This document shows, piece by piece, positions 10,996 to 22,345 of a DNA stretch of 64,000 nucleotides. Numbering within the stretch: position 1 is the stretch's first letter; every line of letters begins with the position of its first letter. The notes beneath the pieces are model-generated. The model was not told where the DNA came from and ran no database searches. It was given only the letters and a program-made list of their open reading frames with translations. The DNA is from Kappaphycus alvarezii (lineage: Eukaryota > Rhodophyta > Florideophyceae > Gigartinales > Solieriaceae), in assembly GCA_002205965.3 (NCBI GenBank), contig NADL03000051.1:470444-534443 (forward strand), given 5' to 3'. The translations under genes and the position numbers were made by a program.

Positions 10996-13900
10996 AATTA
11001 CCCGATCGGGCGACTTATTAACAGCCTGGACCAGGTAACCACTCCCATCTTTTTGGTCAACCATTTTTCGCATGAAAAATAGTACCAAATCCGTTTTAAG
11101 TTCACAGCAGAATAAATGACTCTGAAAGAGAAAGATAAGTTCACATTTTAATCCTACGACCAGTTTCCATACTCGTAACTCATTTACTTTAAATTTCATT
11201 ACGATAAAAATGGGTATATCTGAAGGGCTCACCGACCAACAGAAGGATACCCTCCCTAGTCATTTTCCACGAGATGACTCTGAAAGAAATATTCCTGAAT
11301 TTACCAGGAAGTCTAAGACCCATGCACGTATCTTTATTTCATTGCATGGGTGGAAAATGAAGAAAACCTTCGCCAGAACGAAAGAAATAACCGATTCCCA
11401 GCTTCAGCATTTATGCCGTCGCGCTTCTACTCAAAATTAAAGCGCAAAGGAGCCTAAAAGCACTGTGCAAAAATTAATATCTGTACCTCACATTTAGTAG
11501 ATTCTGTTATGTAGCGATCATTTGGTGTAACAAAAGGAGAAAATCCCCCAGCGGCGATGATAATGAACAAAAGGCCAATTTGTAAGTGGATCAAAGAAAT
11601 CTTTCCCTGGTGCGTATCTTAGTGGAAAGATGCTATTTTTACCGTCGAGAAAAAGTTTAAAATTAGATTGCATTGACTTTTTTTCCTTTCATTACACTAC
11701 ATAAGAAGGGAGATCCAATATTTTTCATCTCGTGAGTAGAGGAGGTATACGATGTGGACTGAGCTGAATTACTGTACTAGAGTGGTTCTCATATTGTTTT
11801 ATTTTCTTATAAACTTGATTATTAGCTTTACCGCACGATTATGAAAAGATAATTCTTTCTTTTGCTGAAGAATACCTGGACGGGACCTATGTTGTACAGC
11901 ATGGCAGTTTTGAGATGCATGAGAGCAATTATGCAAGGTATTATTGGAAGGATGTGAATTTGAAAATTAATCATATCGTAATCGGTCTATATCAATCACT
12001 TTCGCCTATTTTGCTTTCATAATTCCATCAAAATGGTCACATTCACGGTTTCACGCACCGCAATCCCTCGTGACAATCATATACGTTTTTCAATCTTTCT
12101 TGTATCTACCACTTTATCTGGTACATGAACTTTTGACTTTGTGTTATGAATGAACTTCAGAGGCACGAAATTCAGTCATCTAGCACCTACAGTTTACCTG
12201 TTTCACCCTCCGTCCCAGATTACGGTAAACTCAACCTTTTTGACGAAGCAACATGCTTAAATTCAAAAAGGAAATGAAATTTATGTACTGCGTTGCCTGC
12301 CAAATCTACATATTTGTGCCTAATTGAAACCTCTGGGACATTGTAGCGTGTGACGTATAGAGCGACAGAAGAAAAGAGTGAGATATAGAAACAATTGGGC
12401 CAAGTTGACCCAACCAATTCAGTACAACTCCTCAAAACCTCCCCCTTTCCCCACATACCATCAATTCTAGACATGGGAAATTATTCTAATTTAATGTAGG
12501 AGCACTTCCAGAAAATTCCTAGGAATATGAGCTGAAAATTACCACTGAAGTTACCGTCGAGCTTAAATACTCTCTCTACCGCAGTACACTGGCCTAACGA
12601 AAAGGTTTGGGCATTTCTCTCTTGGAAGATATATTAAATCTATGTGGAGCCAATAAGAAAAAATGGATCTATGAACTTTCTATAAGGGATATTTTGCAGG
12701 AAAATAATTAATTCGAAATGCTGGTAGAATCTATTAGGATCAAATGAGATATTGGTACCGTCATTTTTGAAATTTGTCGTTCGGTTACAGTGGATGTGCA
12801 GTACAAGCGCAAAAAATAGAGCCCTTGGATGCCACAAATATGCTGGTTCTCGTCACAAGCGCACGTCTTATGCAACTAAAAGCCCTGAAGGCGCTACGGG
12901 GGTATAGAGTAGGTCGATTTAGAGCTTAACGGGATGGTTACACCGTGTCTAGTGTTCCGCAATACCGACCTAGCGTCAAGGAAGGTAAGATTAGCCTTTT
13001 TGTGAGTGGTAAACTGGTCGGTTGTTTGATGTTTACTCTTCATTCATGTCAACTCCCGCCACCCTTAGCTGATATTATCGGTTTACCCTCATAAAGCGGA
13101 TCGATTTAATGCGAGACGGCGCGCATGATTTCAATTTTCTCAATTGATTTTGACTCAATCGTGTAAATAAAATTGAATGCTAGATCCGATTCCCTACTCA
13201 TGACTTCCTCAGTTTGAAATTTCTACCCAATTTTACAACCATGATACAAGCTTGTTTACAAAAGCTTGCATAATCTTTTTCTTAAATTAGACACGCTCTC
13301 TCAATTTCTGAGATATTTTCGAAAAAATTATAGCTATAATTCAATAATTGTAGAAGTTACATATGAAACGCAATTTGGGGGAAAACTATCCAGACCAAAC
13401 AGGTTCTTTCAATTTGGGGCAAATGATGGTGACGTCGTCGTGTGCTACTTCAAAAGGGGGAATCTAAACGAAGGTTGCAGAAAAGCAAAGGAGATAACAG
13501 AAAAATATCTGCGCCTCCATGACCCTGTGACTACATCAAAGGGTCCAGGCAGGCAACTCTGAATAGATTCTCGTTTCCTTTCAAATTTGTTTGAACATAA
13601 TAATTCTATTTTTATTCACAATTATGGGGATATATGAGGAGGAGCAGATCTTTGTTACAGAGAACGAAGACTCTAAGATTTTTCCCTTCACACAAAAGGC
13701 CACATACTGGACAACTAGACATATAAGAGGAGCTAAGAGCCGGTCACACTCGGTTGCAAGAGCTGTACTGCGCTTATTGGAAAGAAATTCAGAGAATTGC
13801 TCCACTCCACTTCGAAAGTTCGCCTGGATGCAGCTGTATGTATCTATTACTATGGCATAAATATAAATACTACGTTGTTCGCAAAGTTATCAGTAGTAAG

Positions 13901-14021
13901 TGTAGTTTTCACGTTCCTAAATGGTGAAATAGGGGCCGATGGAAGGTTTTTTTAACTGAACAGAAGTCCTGGGCGTAATTTTCATCATGGGTACCATCCT
14001 TGCTAATATTTTTGAGAATCT
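10996..14021. other. AT-rich spacer with no recognised gene
   Basis: The window's largest stretch with no assignable content. Short ORFs at 11210-11440, 13266-13562 and 13591-13860 lack recognisable motifs and agree with nothing elsewhere in the window. A degraded subfamily-A motif (ggtttgggcatttctctctt) lies near 12604. I see no RNA gene. Confidence 0.6.
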
Positions 14022-14700
14022 TGATTGGATTAAATCGTCAGTGGAAAAAATCTTCAGAACAAATTACCCGATAAATGAGTTGTTGCAAGCGAAAAAGTGC
14101 TATCGTGGTATTGTTGAGCGGACACAAAGAGTTTGGCAAGTACAACAGTTCAAGAGGCTATAAGTGAGTATAAAAGGGGCAGTGTCTACTACTTCTGCTC
14201 TGTTACCAGCGTAAAAACAGTTCTTTGGTCTGAGGTTGACCCTCAACTTCCCAATTATTTGGGACTGATTTGAAGCTGCCTCCCAACTTGCTTGACCTCC
14301 AGAAGAGAAAGAAGTTTACTTATCTTTTATGTACCTTGGGGGTAACCAAAAGTTTCAAACAAACATACTAAGCATCAATAAATACATTAAACGGAATCAT
14401 GTAAACGAGAGAGACTAACAATAGACACTATAAGAATGAATATCTATATTTCCTCTTCTACATCTTCCTCTGCCTCCCCGAAGCAGTACCGGCAGACCAA
14501 CTCCCGAACGAGTTCCCGGTCCATTTTCCTACAATAATCATCGTAGTCAGTTATTCCATTGGCCATCAAGGCCAGGGCGTTGGGGGGGCAGCTGGCCCTT
14601 GATGACTTGGAGATAGTGAGGGACAGGCGTAGTTGGTCACGATAAGGGAAAAAGGGGTGTGAGCCGATGGAGTTGTTGATGGTGTTTTTGCTTCAAAGAA
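14022..14700 (-). repeat. Old, diverged Gypsy LTR fragment
   Basis: The stretch aligns with the 5' part, in plus orientation, of the LTRs at 34885 and 42323. Shared landmarks in order are tgattggattaaatcgtc, ttgcaagcgaaaaagtgct, gagtataaaaggggcag, the inverted repeat around gaggttgaccctcaacttcc, and the acidic-protein ORF on the minus strand. Nucleotide similarity is patchy, so it is much older. The right edge is not clear; I stop at about 14700. Confidence 0.75.
14444..14566 (-). pseudogene. Diverged LTR-encoded acidic protein, N-terminal part
   Basis: The minus strand reads MANGITDYDDYCRKMDRE and continues LVRELVCRYCFGEAEEDVEE before a stop. The intact version at 17772 has MNNGPTDYDDYFRRMDRE at the same place. 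Residue-level similarity survives despite strong nucleotide divergence. The frame also stays open upstream of this Met. The acidic middle and C-terminus are absent, so this is a truncated relative. Confidence 0.65.
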
Positions 14701-15386
14701 GTTGATATCGAACTTTAAATAGGGCGACGTCTTCGAAAAGTTTCACGGCCTTAGGCGAAATAAAAAATTAGAGGCAATGCGGCAGCTTTAAATTTGAACA
14801 CAACCGGGGCTATAATGAAAAAATCTGCTTGATAAAATATCGGATATGGTTTTGGATGATGAAGCGGATCACGAGTCGAAAGATTTATTTTTTGAAAAAG
14901 GAGGATCAAAATCCTCAAACATAAACTGTAAAATGGAAGTGTACAGGAAATTTGGTTTCGTAGGGAAGAAGTCGTTTCAGGATCTCGTTTTTGAAAAAAA
15001 GAGTGGGAAGAGTTGTTTTGAAAAAATCAGAGCTCAGGGATGAAAAAGACAGAAGTTTGTTGAGAGAACTGCTTTCCTACAGAAAGGACCGGGTTTCTAA
15101 CAACAAATATACTTTAATAAATACTGATAACAATCATTGTTAGCTTTGGAGACCTTCCGGCGAGTATGATCTGTACTAAGGCAAAGAAAATTTGCAGCGA
15201 CGGTTTAGTCCAGTGCAGAATTTCTTACGGTTTCTTCCATGCTATTCTTGGGAGGCGCCTACTTGATTCTCTCTGTAGGACACAAAACTGCCCATTCCCT
15301 TATCGGGAAGTAACAGTGTACCATTTGTAATAATGAGACAATTTGGGTGTTTTCATGATTGAAAAATAGGCTTGCCTTGTAATAAG

Positions 15387-15449
15387 GTGGAAAGGTTTGG
15401 GTGTTTTACTCTTGGAAGACATATCCGATCTATCCCATGGGTTTCCAGT
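15387..15449 (-). mobile_element. Ultrashort interspersed insertion (subfamily A), 63 bp
   Basis: It is flanked by a perfect 11-bp duplication cttgtaataag at 15376-15386 and 15450-15460. The insert reads gtggaaaggtttgggtg at its fixed end and stops at catgggtttccagt, further along the consensus than the 41-bp copy at 6253. Confidence 0.85.
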
Positions 15450-16094
15450 CTTGTAATAAGTAAAGCACCAAAATACCCCCTTTGTCATGATCTGATTCGA
15501 ACTGTTCAAAATGAAATCATATGTCATGTGGGTGTAGAAGTAGGACTTCTTAAACGTGCAACCCCTTTTTTAAAAGGCTTGAAATCAGCTTTCATTACAT
15601 GACATTGGAGAATGTAAGTTTAATTAGCAAAACGTTCGCCAATCGTCTTGTCCCTTCCTATGCCAAAGAGAAGAGCCTTATCCCACTCACAGGTCTCAAA
15701 GCAGCCCACGCGGAGAAGAACTGCAAATATCAAGGATTTCTTGCTGAATTGCGGGGAAAGGTCAACTCCCGTCCCCATCTCAACCCTCAGAGGCTGGCGT
15801 CCGGCGACGTTCGCCGTAGTAAAGGGACTTGTTAGAACTGCCGCCAGCCGTGCGATGGAACAGTTTGCGAAGATGCAAGGTATTCTTTTACAGCGACACT
15901 CCGCATTAGCAGTAACATGCAATGGGTTTTGTTTGCTTGCTGGCCTCCCCGCTATTTGCTGATAGAGTGAAGTGTCATTACAGCCTAGCGCAACCTTTCC
16001 CGTGCATGCTCGCTACCACCATACGACTTGACTGGGTATCAGCCAGATTATCTGTTACAGTGAACAGACCTCCTGTGCCCTCCTCTCCATTTTC

Positions 16095-17058
16095 GTGGTT
16101 TATGCTCTTGTGTCAGTATCACTACCATACTCTGATCCTTGTACGACATATGCACAAGTTTGTATTCCTACGGAATCTTTCTACCAAAAGGGTAAGGATA
16201 GGTCGAACGTAAAATTATTGTCCTTGATATCCTCCGGCTTCGTGCTAGTGTCTGGTCATGTGCTTGCCGCGGTACGTACATGTCCTCCTCTTCGTGGAAA
16301 GCCGCTCTGGCTTTCCGTTTCGGCAGCGCGAAATTCACTGGATCTAATCGCTGGTCGGTCTGCTCCCCGGCGCTCGGCCGACATCTCACCAGTCTTAGAT
16401 CTAAGCGGCCAACACGTGTTAACCTGCAAATACGAAGACGATATGACTCGTCGACATCATGTCCTCCGCAACGTTCTTTTCCGCTTCTGTAAGGAAGTTG
16501 GGATTGTCGCCCTCGTCGAGCATCCGCTCCTCTTCCAGGTTCCCAACTCGTCTGGGCATTCGGGGTTCCCCGCGTTACGAATGGACATTTACCTTCCCGC
16601 GGCATATGGGCTTCACAGTAGTGATATCGCCGTCGACGTTACTGTTGCCCACCCCTCCGCACGCCGCTACATCTCGCCAAGTACGGTCACCGCAGGCGCT
16701 GCCGCGACACTCGCCGAGCGCGAGAAAAATCGTCGTTACGGAACTTACTGCAAACAAAACGATATCCTCCTCTCCCACGTCGGGATTGATATCTATGGCG
16801 CCTTGGGCGACGACGGCAAGGGTTTTTTCAGCCGCCTTGCTTCCTTCGCTGCTTCCCGTCGGTTCCTCCCCTCAACAGGAGCTCCGCGACTTCGTTACCC
16901 GTTTTGCGTTTAGTCTCCAAGTGATGCAGGCGCGACAGGTTTCCACCAGCCGCCCGCATTCGTATTTAATTTCTGAATACCCTCCGAACGCTTCTGTGCA
17001 ACACTTTACAGCTCGTAAAGATTTACCACCACGTGCTGACCGCTCCGTTCGCGGTTAA
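16095..17058 (+). pseudogene. Retroelement C-terminal Cys/His motif and endonuclease-like domain, copy 1
   Basis: In frame, residues around 16400-16450 read GQHVLTCKYEDDMTRRHHVL, resembling the G-D-H-x-L-x-C...RH motif found after the RT domain in some non-LTR-like elements. After it come a conserved Glu (VEHPLL), RMDIYLP, AVDVTVAHP and LAEREKNRRYGTYC. This E...D...DVTV...K pattern suggests a PD-(D/E)XK restriction-like endonuclease. It ends with GIDIYGALGDDGKGFFSRLA, and the C-terminus continues in another frame (QELRDFVTRFAFSLQVMQAR) to 17058. The RT itself is not found upstream. I read it as a 5'-truncated retroelement remnant; the clade is uncertain. Confidence 0.6.
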
Positions 17059-17307
17059 AATCTGCTCCGCGATCGTATTTTTTCTGAGCGCACTACTGTT
17101 GTTGGGTTTGCAAGACGATCAGATGACCCTCTCATCGGTTCCAACTTCCATTAACTGCTTTCGCCATCTCTCTCCGACCCGGACGACAATGGGAATTTCC
17201 TCAGGATGCCGCTCTCTCTTCTTCCCTTCGTTGTCGCCTAGATCTCTTCAATGACGACCCTTAGTTCAATCCCCGCCTACAGGGATATGATATTACTGTG
17301 ATCAGCC

Positions 17308-17480
17308 TGTAATACAGGAAATGGTCCTCCCTCCATGTAATACAGGAAATGGTCCTCCCTCCATGTAATACAGGAAATGGTCCTCCCTCCATGTAATACA
17401 GGAAATGTATGTAATACAGGAAATGGTCCTCCCTCATGTAATACAGGAAATGGTCCTCCCTTCATGTAATCAGGAATCCT
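17308..17480 (+). repeat. 28-bp minisatellite at the LTR edge
   Basis: The unit tgtaatacaggaaatggtcc plus tccctcca is repeated about six times with shortened units near 17400-17480. Equivalent arrays lie at the same edge of the LTRs at 36170-36278 and 43620-43733, with different unit numbers and deletions. Confidence 0.9.
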
Positions 17481-17742
17481 TCGTGTAATCCAGCAACCTG
17501 CAACGATCCCGCCCCTAACTTCTCCCACCGTCATTTCCAAATTTACTTCCATTTTATCTAGATATTTTTATACTGTATTTAGGCCTCTGAATCGACCTCG
17601 AATCAAGTTCCTTTTCCCTTTTAGCTTACTTCCTCCTCCAAATTCACCTTTTTTTGAGAAGAAGGGCGCAAATGCACTACTGCAAAATCCCTTGCAGATT
17701 TATTTTACCTATTCCTAATCTATAGAACCTGCCCCGGGAGCC

Positions 17743-17750
17743 TATTTAAA
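17743..17750 (+). promoter_or_regulatory. TATA-like box upstream of the LTR ORF
   Basis: tatttaaa lies 22 bases before the first ATG of the acidic-protein ORF and is conserved, reversed, in the other two full LTRs (gtttaaataggctcc near 35920 and 43355). It is probably the core promoter of the LTR and so also of the ORF. The short distance to the ATG suggests either a very short leader or use of the Met at 17850. Confidence 0.5.
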
Positions 17751-17771
17751 CCCCTTTATTCCAAGTTCCAA

Positions 17772-18320
17772 ATGTCCCCGATCATTTTACTCATCACCCC
17801 TCCCCCCAAAACACCCTACATTGCCTCCCATTCCCCAACGTCTATCAGAATGAACAACCTTCGCCCCATCAACGGCCTAGCCCTAATGAATAATGGGCCA
17901 ACAGACTACGACGACTACTTCAGGAGGATGGACCGTGAGCGTGTTCGGGAGTGGGTTCGTCGGCACTTCTTGGAGGAGGCGGAGGAGGAGGAGTCAGAGG
18001 GGACTGAGTCGGACGTGGAGGGATCCGAGGATGAGGAAGACTTTGTAGCTCCGTGGGAACCGATGGTGTATAATCGTGGGGAAGTTGCTGTGGGGGATGG
18101 AGGGGATAGTGAGGGCGTGATCGTCATCTCGGATTCTTCGGATGGGGTTGGCGCGGAGGCTGAGGGTCGCGAGGAAGGGTTGGAGGATCTTGATATGTCT
18201 GATGAAGCCATTTATCATTCTGAGCCGTTCGAGGGAATTTGTAGGGATTGCATTGAGAGTATGGATATTTTGGAGGAGTTATTTGGTTCTGATCTTGAGG
18301 ATAACGATTGTGAGGAGTAG
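17772..18320 (+). CDS. LTR-encoded acidic protein (intact copy)
   Basis: A 182-residue ORF wholly inside an LTR, in the sense direction of the Gypsy element. A Met at 17850 would give 156 residues. After a Pro-rich start it has a charged amphipathic segment (DYDDYFRRMDRERVREWVRR), a Glu/Asp/Ser-rich middle with VIVISDSSDG, which resembles a SUMO-interacting motif beside acidic residues, and a conserved end (FEGICRDCIESMDILEELFG). It has no membrane segment. The LTRs at 34885 and 42323 have the same ORF with indels. Diverged relatives at 14444 and 33213 keep N- and C-terminal residues respectively. I recognise no family. Transcriptional or nuclear roles are guesses. Confidence 0.6.
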   Translation: MSPIILLITPPPKTPYIASHSPTSIRMNNLRPINGLALMNNGPTDYDDYFRRMDRERVREWVRRHFLEEAEEEESEGTESDVEGSEDEEDFVAPWEPMVYNRGEVAVGDGGDSEGVIVISDSSDGVGAEAEGREEGLEDLDMSDEAIYHSEPFEGICRDCIESMDILEELFGSDLEDNDCEE

Positions 18321-20650
18321 ATACAGATATTTTCCTTGATAATATCTTCCCTCTGGCCAATCACATCCACAAGATGCCCTTTTATGCCTTTTATGGTATT
18401 TAGTATGTTTGATTGAGACTTTAGGATTAGCCGAAAAGTCTATATAAGCTGAGTAAAGTGCTTCCTCCTTGAGAGGTCAAGCAAGTTGGCAGACAACTTC
18501 AGGTCAAGCTCCGAGTAGTAGGAAGTTGAGAGTCAACTTCAGACCCAAGAAAACTTTTTCCTAAGCTGGTCGCAGAGCATCAGTGGTAGACCCTGCCCCT
18601 TTTATACTTGCTTGTAGCCCTCTCAAAATCTCTCCCATATACACACCTTTTTATTTGTTCAACTATACCACGGTAGCACTTTTGTCGCTTGCAACACCTC
18701 CTTCTTGGGGTGGTTGGTTCTGAATATCTCTTCTCCCGACGATTTACCCATACTACAGCCCCCATTCCGCGCGCTACAATCGTTCCGCAGTCTTCGGTGT
18801 CACCGCTATTCTTTCTCAAGCTGAAGCTGCCAAGAACGATATATCCACGCCATTTGCGATGACCTTGACATGGATTTCTACCCGATGGGTTTCGATATCT
18901 ACGGCTCTGTAGGTCCTGGGATCGAGGCTGGGTTGCATGGCATTTCGCAGTATATCGACTCCCGGAAAGGAACGAGTTCTGTTGCCGAACGCCAACGCCT
19001 GTTACTCGTTCTCAGTTCCTTGGCCCGACAACGTACTGCGATTGCTATCAATCGCAGGAAGCTACACCGTCCTAATCCGTTATTCTTTAGTCCTGATATG
19101 TTGATGCGTTAGTGAAAGTGTCTCTCCCTCTCTCTTGATCTCCTGTACTGTACTTTGCAGTTGAAGAGTGGTGGGGAAAGGTTAGGGTGTTTTTGCTTTT
19201 GGTAGATATAATCTATCCATTCAGTTGAAGAGTGTCTGAGCAGAAAGTGGCACTGAGTTTTAATATTTTGTCGTGTTCTGCCGAGCTCCTCTTCAACTGT
19301 GGCCACAGAGATGCTACAAAGCTTTTATCAGCTTATTAGAGTCACGAAAGAACTGAAGAACAAAGAAACTCAAGCACTCTTTTGATAAGCTTAAAATAAA
19401 CGTCGTTGAACAAAAGGATAACTATATATGTTTGCCTATCTTTTGGTCTCGCATATGTTTAGACTGCCTATTTGAGAGAATTTCCAACTGGAATTTCTCG
19501 CTGGGACATCGACGTTGGAATTTCGATTACTTCTGTGTTACATCGGATTTGCCAATGCCAATTTTTCTCAGCATTTCGGTGATCTCCAGGAGTGGGTTGA
19601 TGTCTAAATGGATAAGGTAAAAGGGCGCTCCGCGGATACCCGAGATCATATGAATCAATCTAACACATATTGGAAATATCCGGTACAGTAATACATTTTT
19701 TTCACGATTGCACACCATTACGACTTGCCACTTAAAATTGGCACTATTGGAGCATAACACAAGTATAGCTGTGAGTCCTGCTCCCGTGATGCTGCTATAT
19801 TAGATAGTCACAGAGGTAGTAACACTTGAGCGCAATATGCATGTCAAACATACGTGGACGTGGCCAATGGCTCTGTCATAAAATCCGAAGCATTGGGGAT
19901 TTTCTGGAGGGGAGGTGGTACTGTATCACAACTGTTGCGGTAAACGACAATGGACTGGGAAAAAGTAGCAGAAACGGGCGGTGTTTCGGAACTGGCGGCT
20001 TTGCTGGAAGAGGAAAGTGTCAGAGTGTCTATGTTCATTAACGACACGGCCGTTAAAATCCGAACGGAAGCCGTGTGTTAAGGTTCGATAATCCCGGGCC
20101 ATGTGGATAAAAGAAGAAATTCTGGGTTCCAGTGCGAATGAAGAGATAAGTCGAGCTTTGCAAGAGTGCAATCTAACGATATTGGAAACATAGTTTTACG
20201 ACCGCCCATGAATTTCAGCTAGATGAAAATGGCTATTCGCCTAGTCAGCCGGCAAGCAGGGTTGGACTTTACCAACCACGTGGCGTGCCTCTGATAGAGG
20301 ATAAGCCTCACCTTTTAATAATGATCTGGAGCATGGTTGGTAAATGACTATGCTGTCGAAGAAGACATGAACCTGTTGTGGAGCACTCCAAATTGCAAGA
20401 ACAGGCAAATTTTACAGCAACTGAAATGGATTTAAACCACAGTTTGAATCTGTATTTATGTTTATTACGTACCGTGTTTATCCTTCAGAACTGAACTTCT
20501 CTTTTCTAGCCCTTTTCTATCCCTTTTCTAGGGATAGATCGGATATATCTTCCAAGAGTAAAACATCCAAACCTTTTCCCCTCTTCTAGCCCTATTGCAT
20601 TGTACCCCAGGTTTCATTTTACAGCAATACGGAGAAAGCTAATTTCAATA

Positions 20651-20764
20651 TTGTGAAATTGGGGTTAATTTACTGTGGTAGATATGTAGGTTGGTACCCA
20701 GTAAATTTGTACCGGAGCGTAGATACCGTATATTGGCCAAGCCATTTGCGAAACCGTACAACGC
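20651..20764 (+). mobile_element. Ultrashort interspersed insertion (subfamily C), 114 bp, copy B only
   Basis: It is flanked by a perfect 10-bp duplication aatttcaata at 20641-20650 and 20765-20774; copy A has the single, empty site at 6166-6175. The insert starts ttgtgaaattggggtt and shares ttactgtggtagatatgt with the 45-bp insertion at 7844. Confidence 0.85.
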
Positions 20765-21600
20765 AATTTCAATAATTGCTAATTGCGTTTTCCATGAGAT
20801 TTCCACGCTTCAGCCCCTTTGCGTTGTATAACTGACTAGGGTCTACATTTTTGAATTTGGGATATATCTTCCAAGAGAAAAAAACCCAAACCTTTCCCCT
20901 TTTTGAATTTCAAAGGACTGTAAGCACCTACACCGTTAGGTAGTTGTGTTATCAGCTATAGAACTTTACAGCATGCAATGTAGTAAAGGGTTCCTGGTTC
21001 CACCATGCCGACCACTTTGTACCAATTATTTGATGCGCTTTGAAACATTGGCTAACCTATTTTTCAATCATTAAAATACCCCAATTTTCCCCCATGTAGT
21101 AAAGATTTGCCGAATGGAACTTCGCTCAACGCTTGATATGGGCGGCAATAACACTTTGAGATCGCATCGCTGGTTTATCGGTTATTTCTATCCCCGTCAT
21201 TGTTATATTGTGAACCCGTCCTGGCCTTATACTGTACCACGTATTATTCTCGACTTGAAATACTGCTTATACATCGCGGTAGGCAAGTGGGCTAACTATT
21301 TGAAAAAAAACTCCCCTTTTCCGATAACATCGTGTAACTCCGCCGGTTCCTAAGTTATTGTCGAAAACTGAAGGATGGGTACCTATATTGCATGCTGTAT
21401 CAAACGTTTCAGCCACAGCATGCCCTTGAGGCAAAATGAGTCGTACTCTCGTGCAGAGGAGAGTGTCTAAAGGGGTTCTGTGTGTGCACAGTACGTTCTT
21501 TCAAACGTGACCACATCCGCGTTATGTATTTTCTCTACTTGCATACCCAGAACTTGCATTTTGACTCATGTTTCGTTAAGCCATACACCACAAATTTTTC

Positions 21601-21656
21601 CGCGTGGATATAACCGACCACATCTTCCATGCATTAAAATAACCCAAAAATTCCCC
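21601..21656 (+). mobile_element. Ultrashort interspersed insertion (subfamily B), 56 bp, copy B only
   Basis: It is flanked by a perfect 10-bp duplication caaatttttc at 21591-21600 and 21657-21666. Copy A has the empty site at 7057-7066. The sequence is nearly the same as the last 56 bp of the insertion at 6331, but the left end is shorter. Confidence 0.87.
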
Positions 21657-21917
21657 CAAATTTTTCATGACAAAAAGATACAACACTGCAAAATTTATGG
21701 ATGCTTCGGAAATTATAAAACACTATTATCTCTGCAGTTACATAGAGGCATCGACCCGGCACCTTCAATCGACTAGTGTCTCTCTTAGGTTCGTCACGCC
21801 TCACTCGATGAGTTCTGGAATAGGCTAGCAAAATTTAGATCTCTCACACGAAGAAAACTGCGCATCCTGGTTTAGCCCCTGAACGAATCTTTACCATCTT
21901 CACTTGGGCTCAACAAA

Positions 21918-22144
21918 AGGGGGAATTTTTGGGTTATTTTAATGCATGGAAGATGTGGTCGGTTATATCCACGCGGCTAATGCGTAATGTGGGATAAGTC
22001 GTCGCTGATGGGTAACACTACAGTACAGTACATGACCTTCCTTACAGAGCCGGCTCAATGCCGGCGAGCAGGCATGCCGCGTTGGACATGACGGCCGCAG
22101 CAGCGTGCCTTTGGGTAAGCACCGCTCTAACCATCCCATAGGTC
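21918..22144 (-). mobile_element. Long copy of the ultrashort-insertion family, copy B only
   Basis: Copy A passes directly from ggctcaac to gaaaggtgcag near 7315. Copy B carries about 227 extra bases beginning ggggaatttttgggtt, the fixed end of subfamily B. It continues past the truncation points of the short copies into ccgcgttggacatgacggcc and a cagcagcgtgcc box, shared with 51270-51330 and 52260-52310. It is probably close to a full-length member. A clear target duplication is not visible. Confidence 0.65.
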
Positions 22145-22301
22145 TCCATCAACGAAAGGTGCAGAACAAGAAGTAGAATTATTTTGAACAGTCGTTCGCG
22201 ATTCATACTTCATGTAGAGTGCATGCAGTAAGAGGGACAAGGAGGAAACAATTATGGCACTCTCTGAAATATCCATGTGGTACGAGCATTTATTAAAGCA
22301 A

Positions 22302-22345
22302 CCGACCATATCTTCCATGCACTAAAATAACCCAAAAATTTCCCC
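22302..22345 (+). mobile_element. Ultrashort interspersed insertion (subfamily B), 44 bp
   Basis: Copy B counterpart of the insertion at 7467-7510, with flanks attaaagcaa and tttaaagcaa. The shared position shows it predates the segmental duplication. Confidence 0.7.

Larger units (their letters stand above)
17308..18755 (+). mobile_element. Solo Gypsy LTR with 5-bp target duplication
   Basis: It starts TGTAATACAGG and ends cgatttacccatacta, and it is the reverse orientation of the LTRs at 34885 and 42323. Flanks are cagcc at 17303-17307 and cagcc at 18756-18760. No internal region is present, so it is a solo LTR from LTR-LTR recombination. The last bases differ from the expected CCCCTATCA end. 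It carries a 28-bp minisatellite, a TATA-like box, an intact ORF for an acidic protein, inverted repeats, and an antisense tataaaag-like box. Confidence 0.9.
17266..19112 (+). pseudogene. Endonuclease-like retroelement domain, copy 2, split by a solo LTR
   Basis: The left piece ends GYDITVIS at 17307; the right piece starts PHSARYNRSAVFGVTAI at about 18761. With the LTR and one copy of the 5-bp duplication left out, the two join in frame and follow copy 1 (AVDVTVAHPSARRY...). The right piece continues ILSQAEAAKN, shifts frame, then reads MDFYPMGFDIYGSVGPGIE and AERQRLLLVLSSLARQRTA to a stop at 19112. A third fragment with a similar end (RVLLVLSSLVQQRTAVAI) lies at 51910-52037. It is non-functional. 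Confidence 0.72.

Noticed and set aside
17300..17490. Possible CRISPR array from regular 28-bp repeats
   Set aside because: The repeats are contiguous without unique spacers and sit in a eukaryotic LTR; it is a minisatellite.
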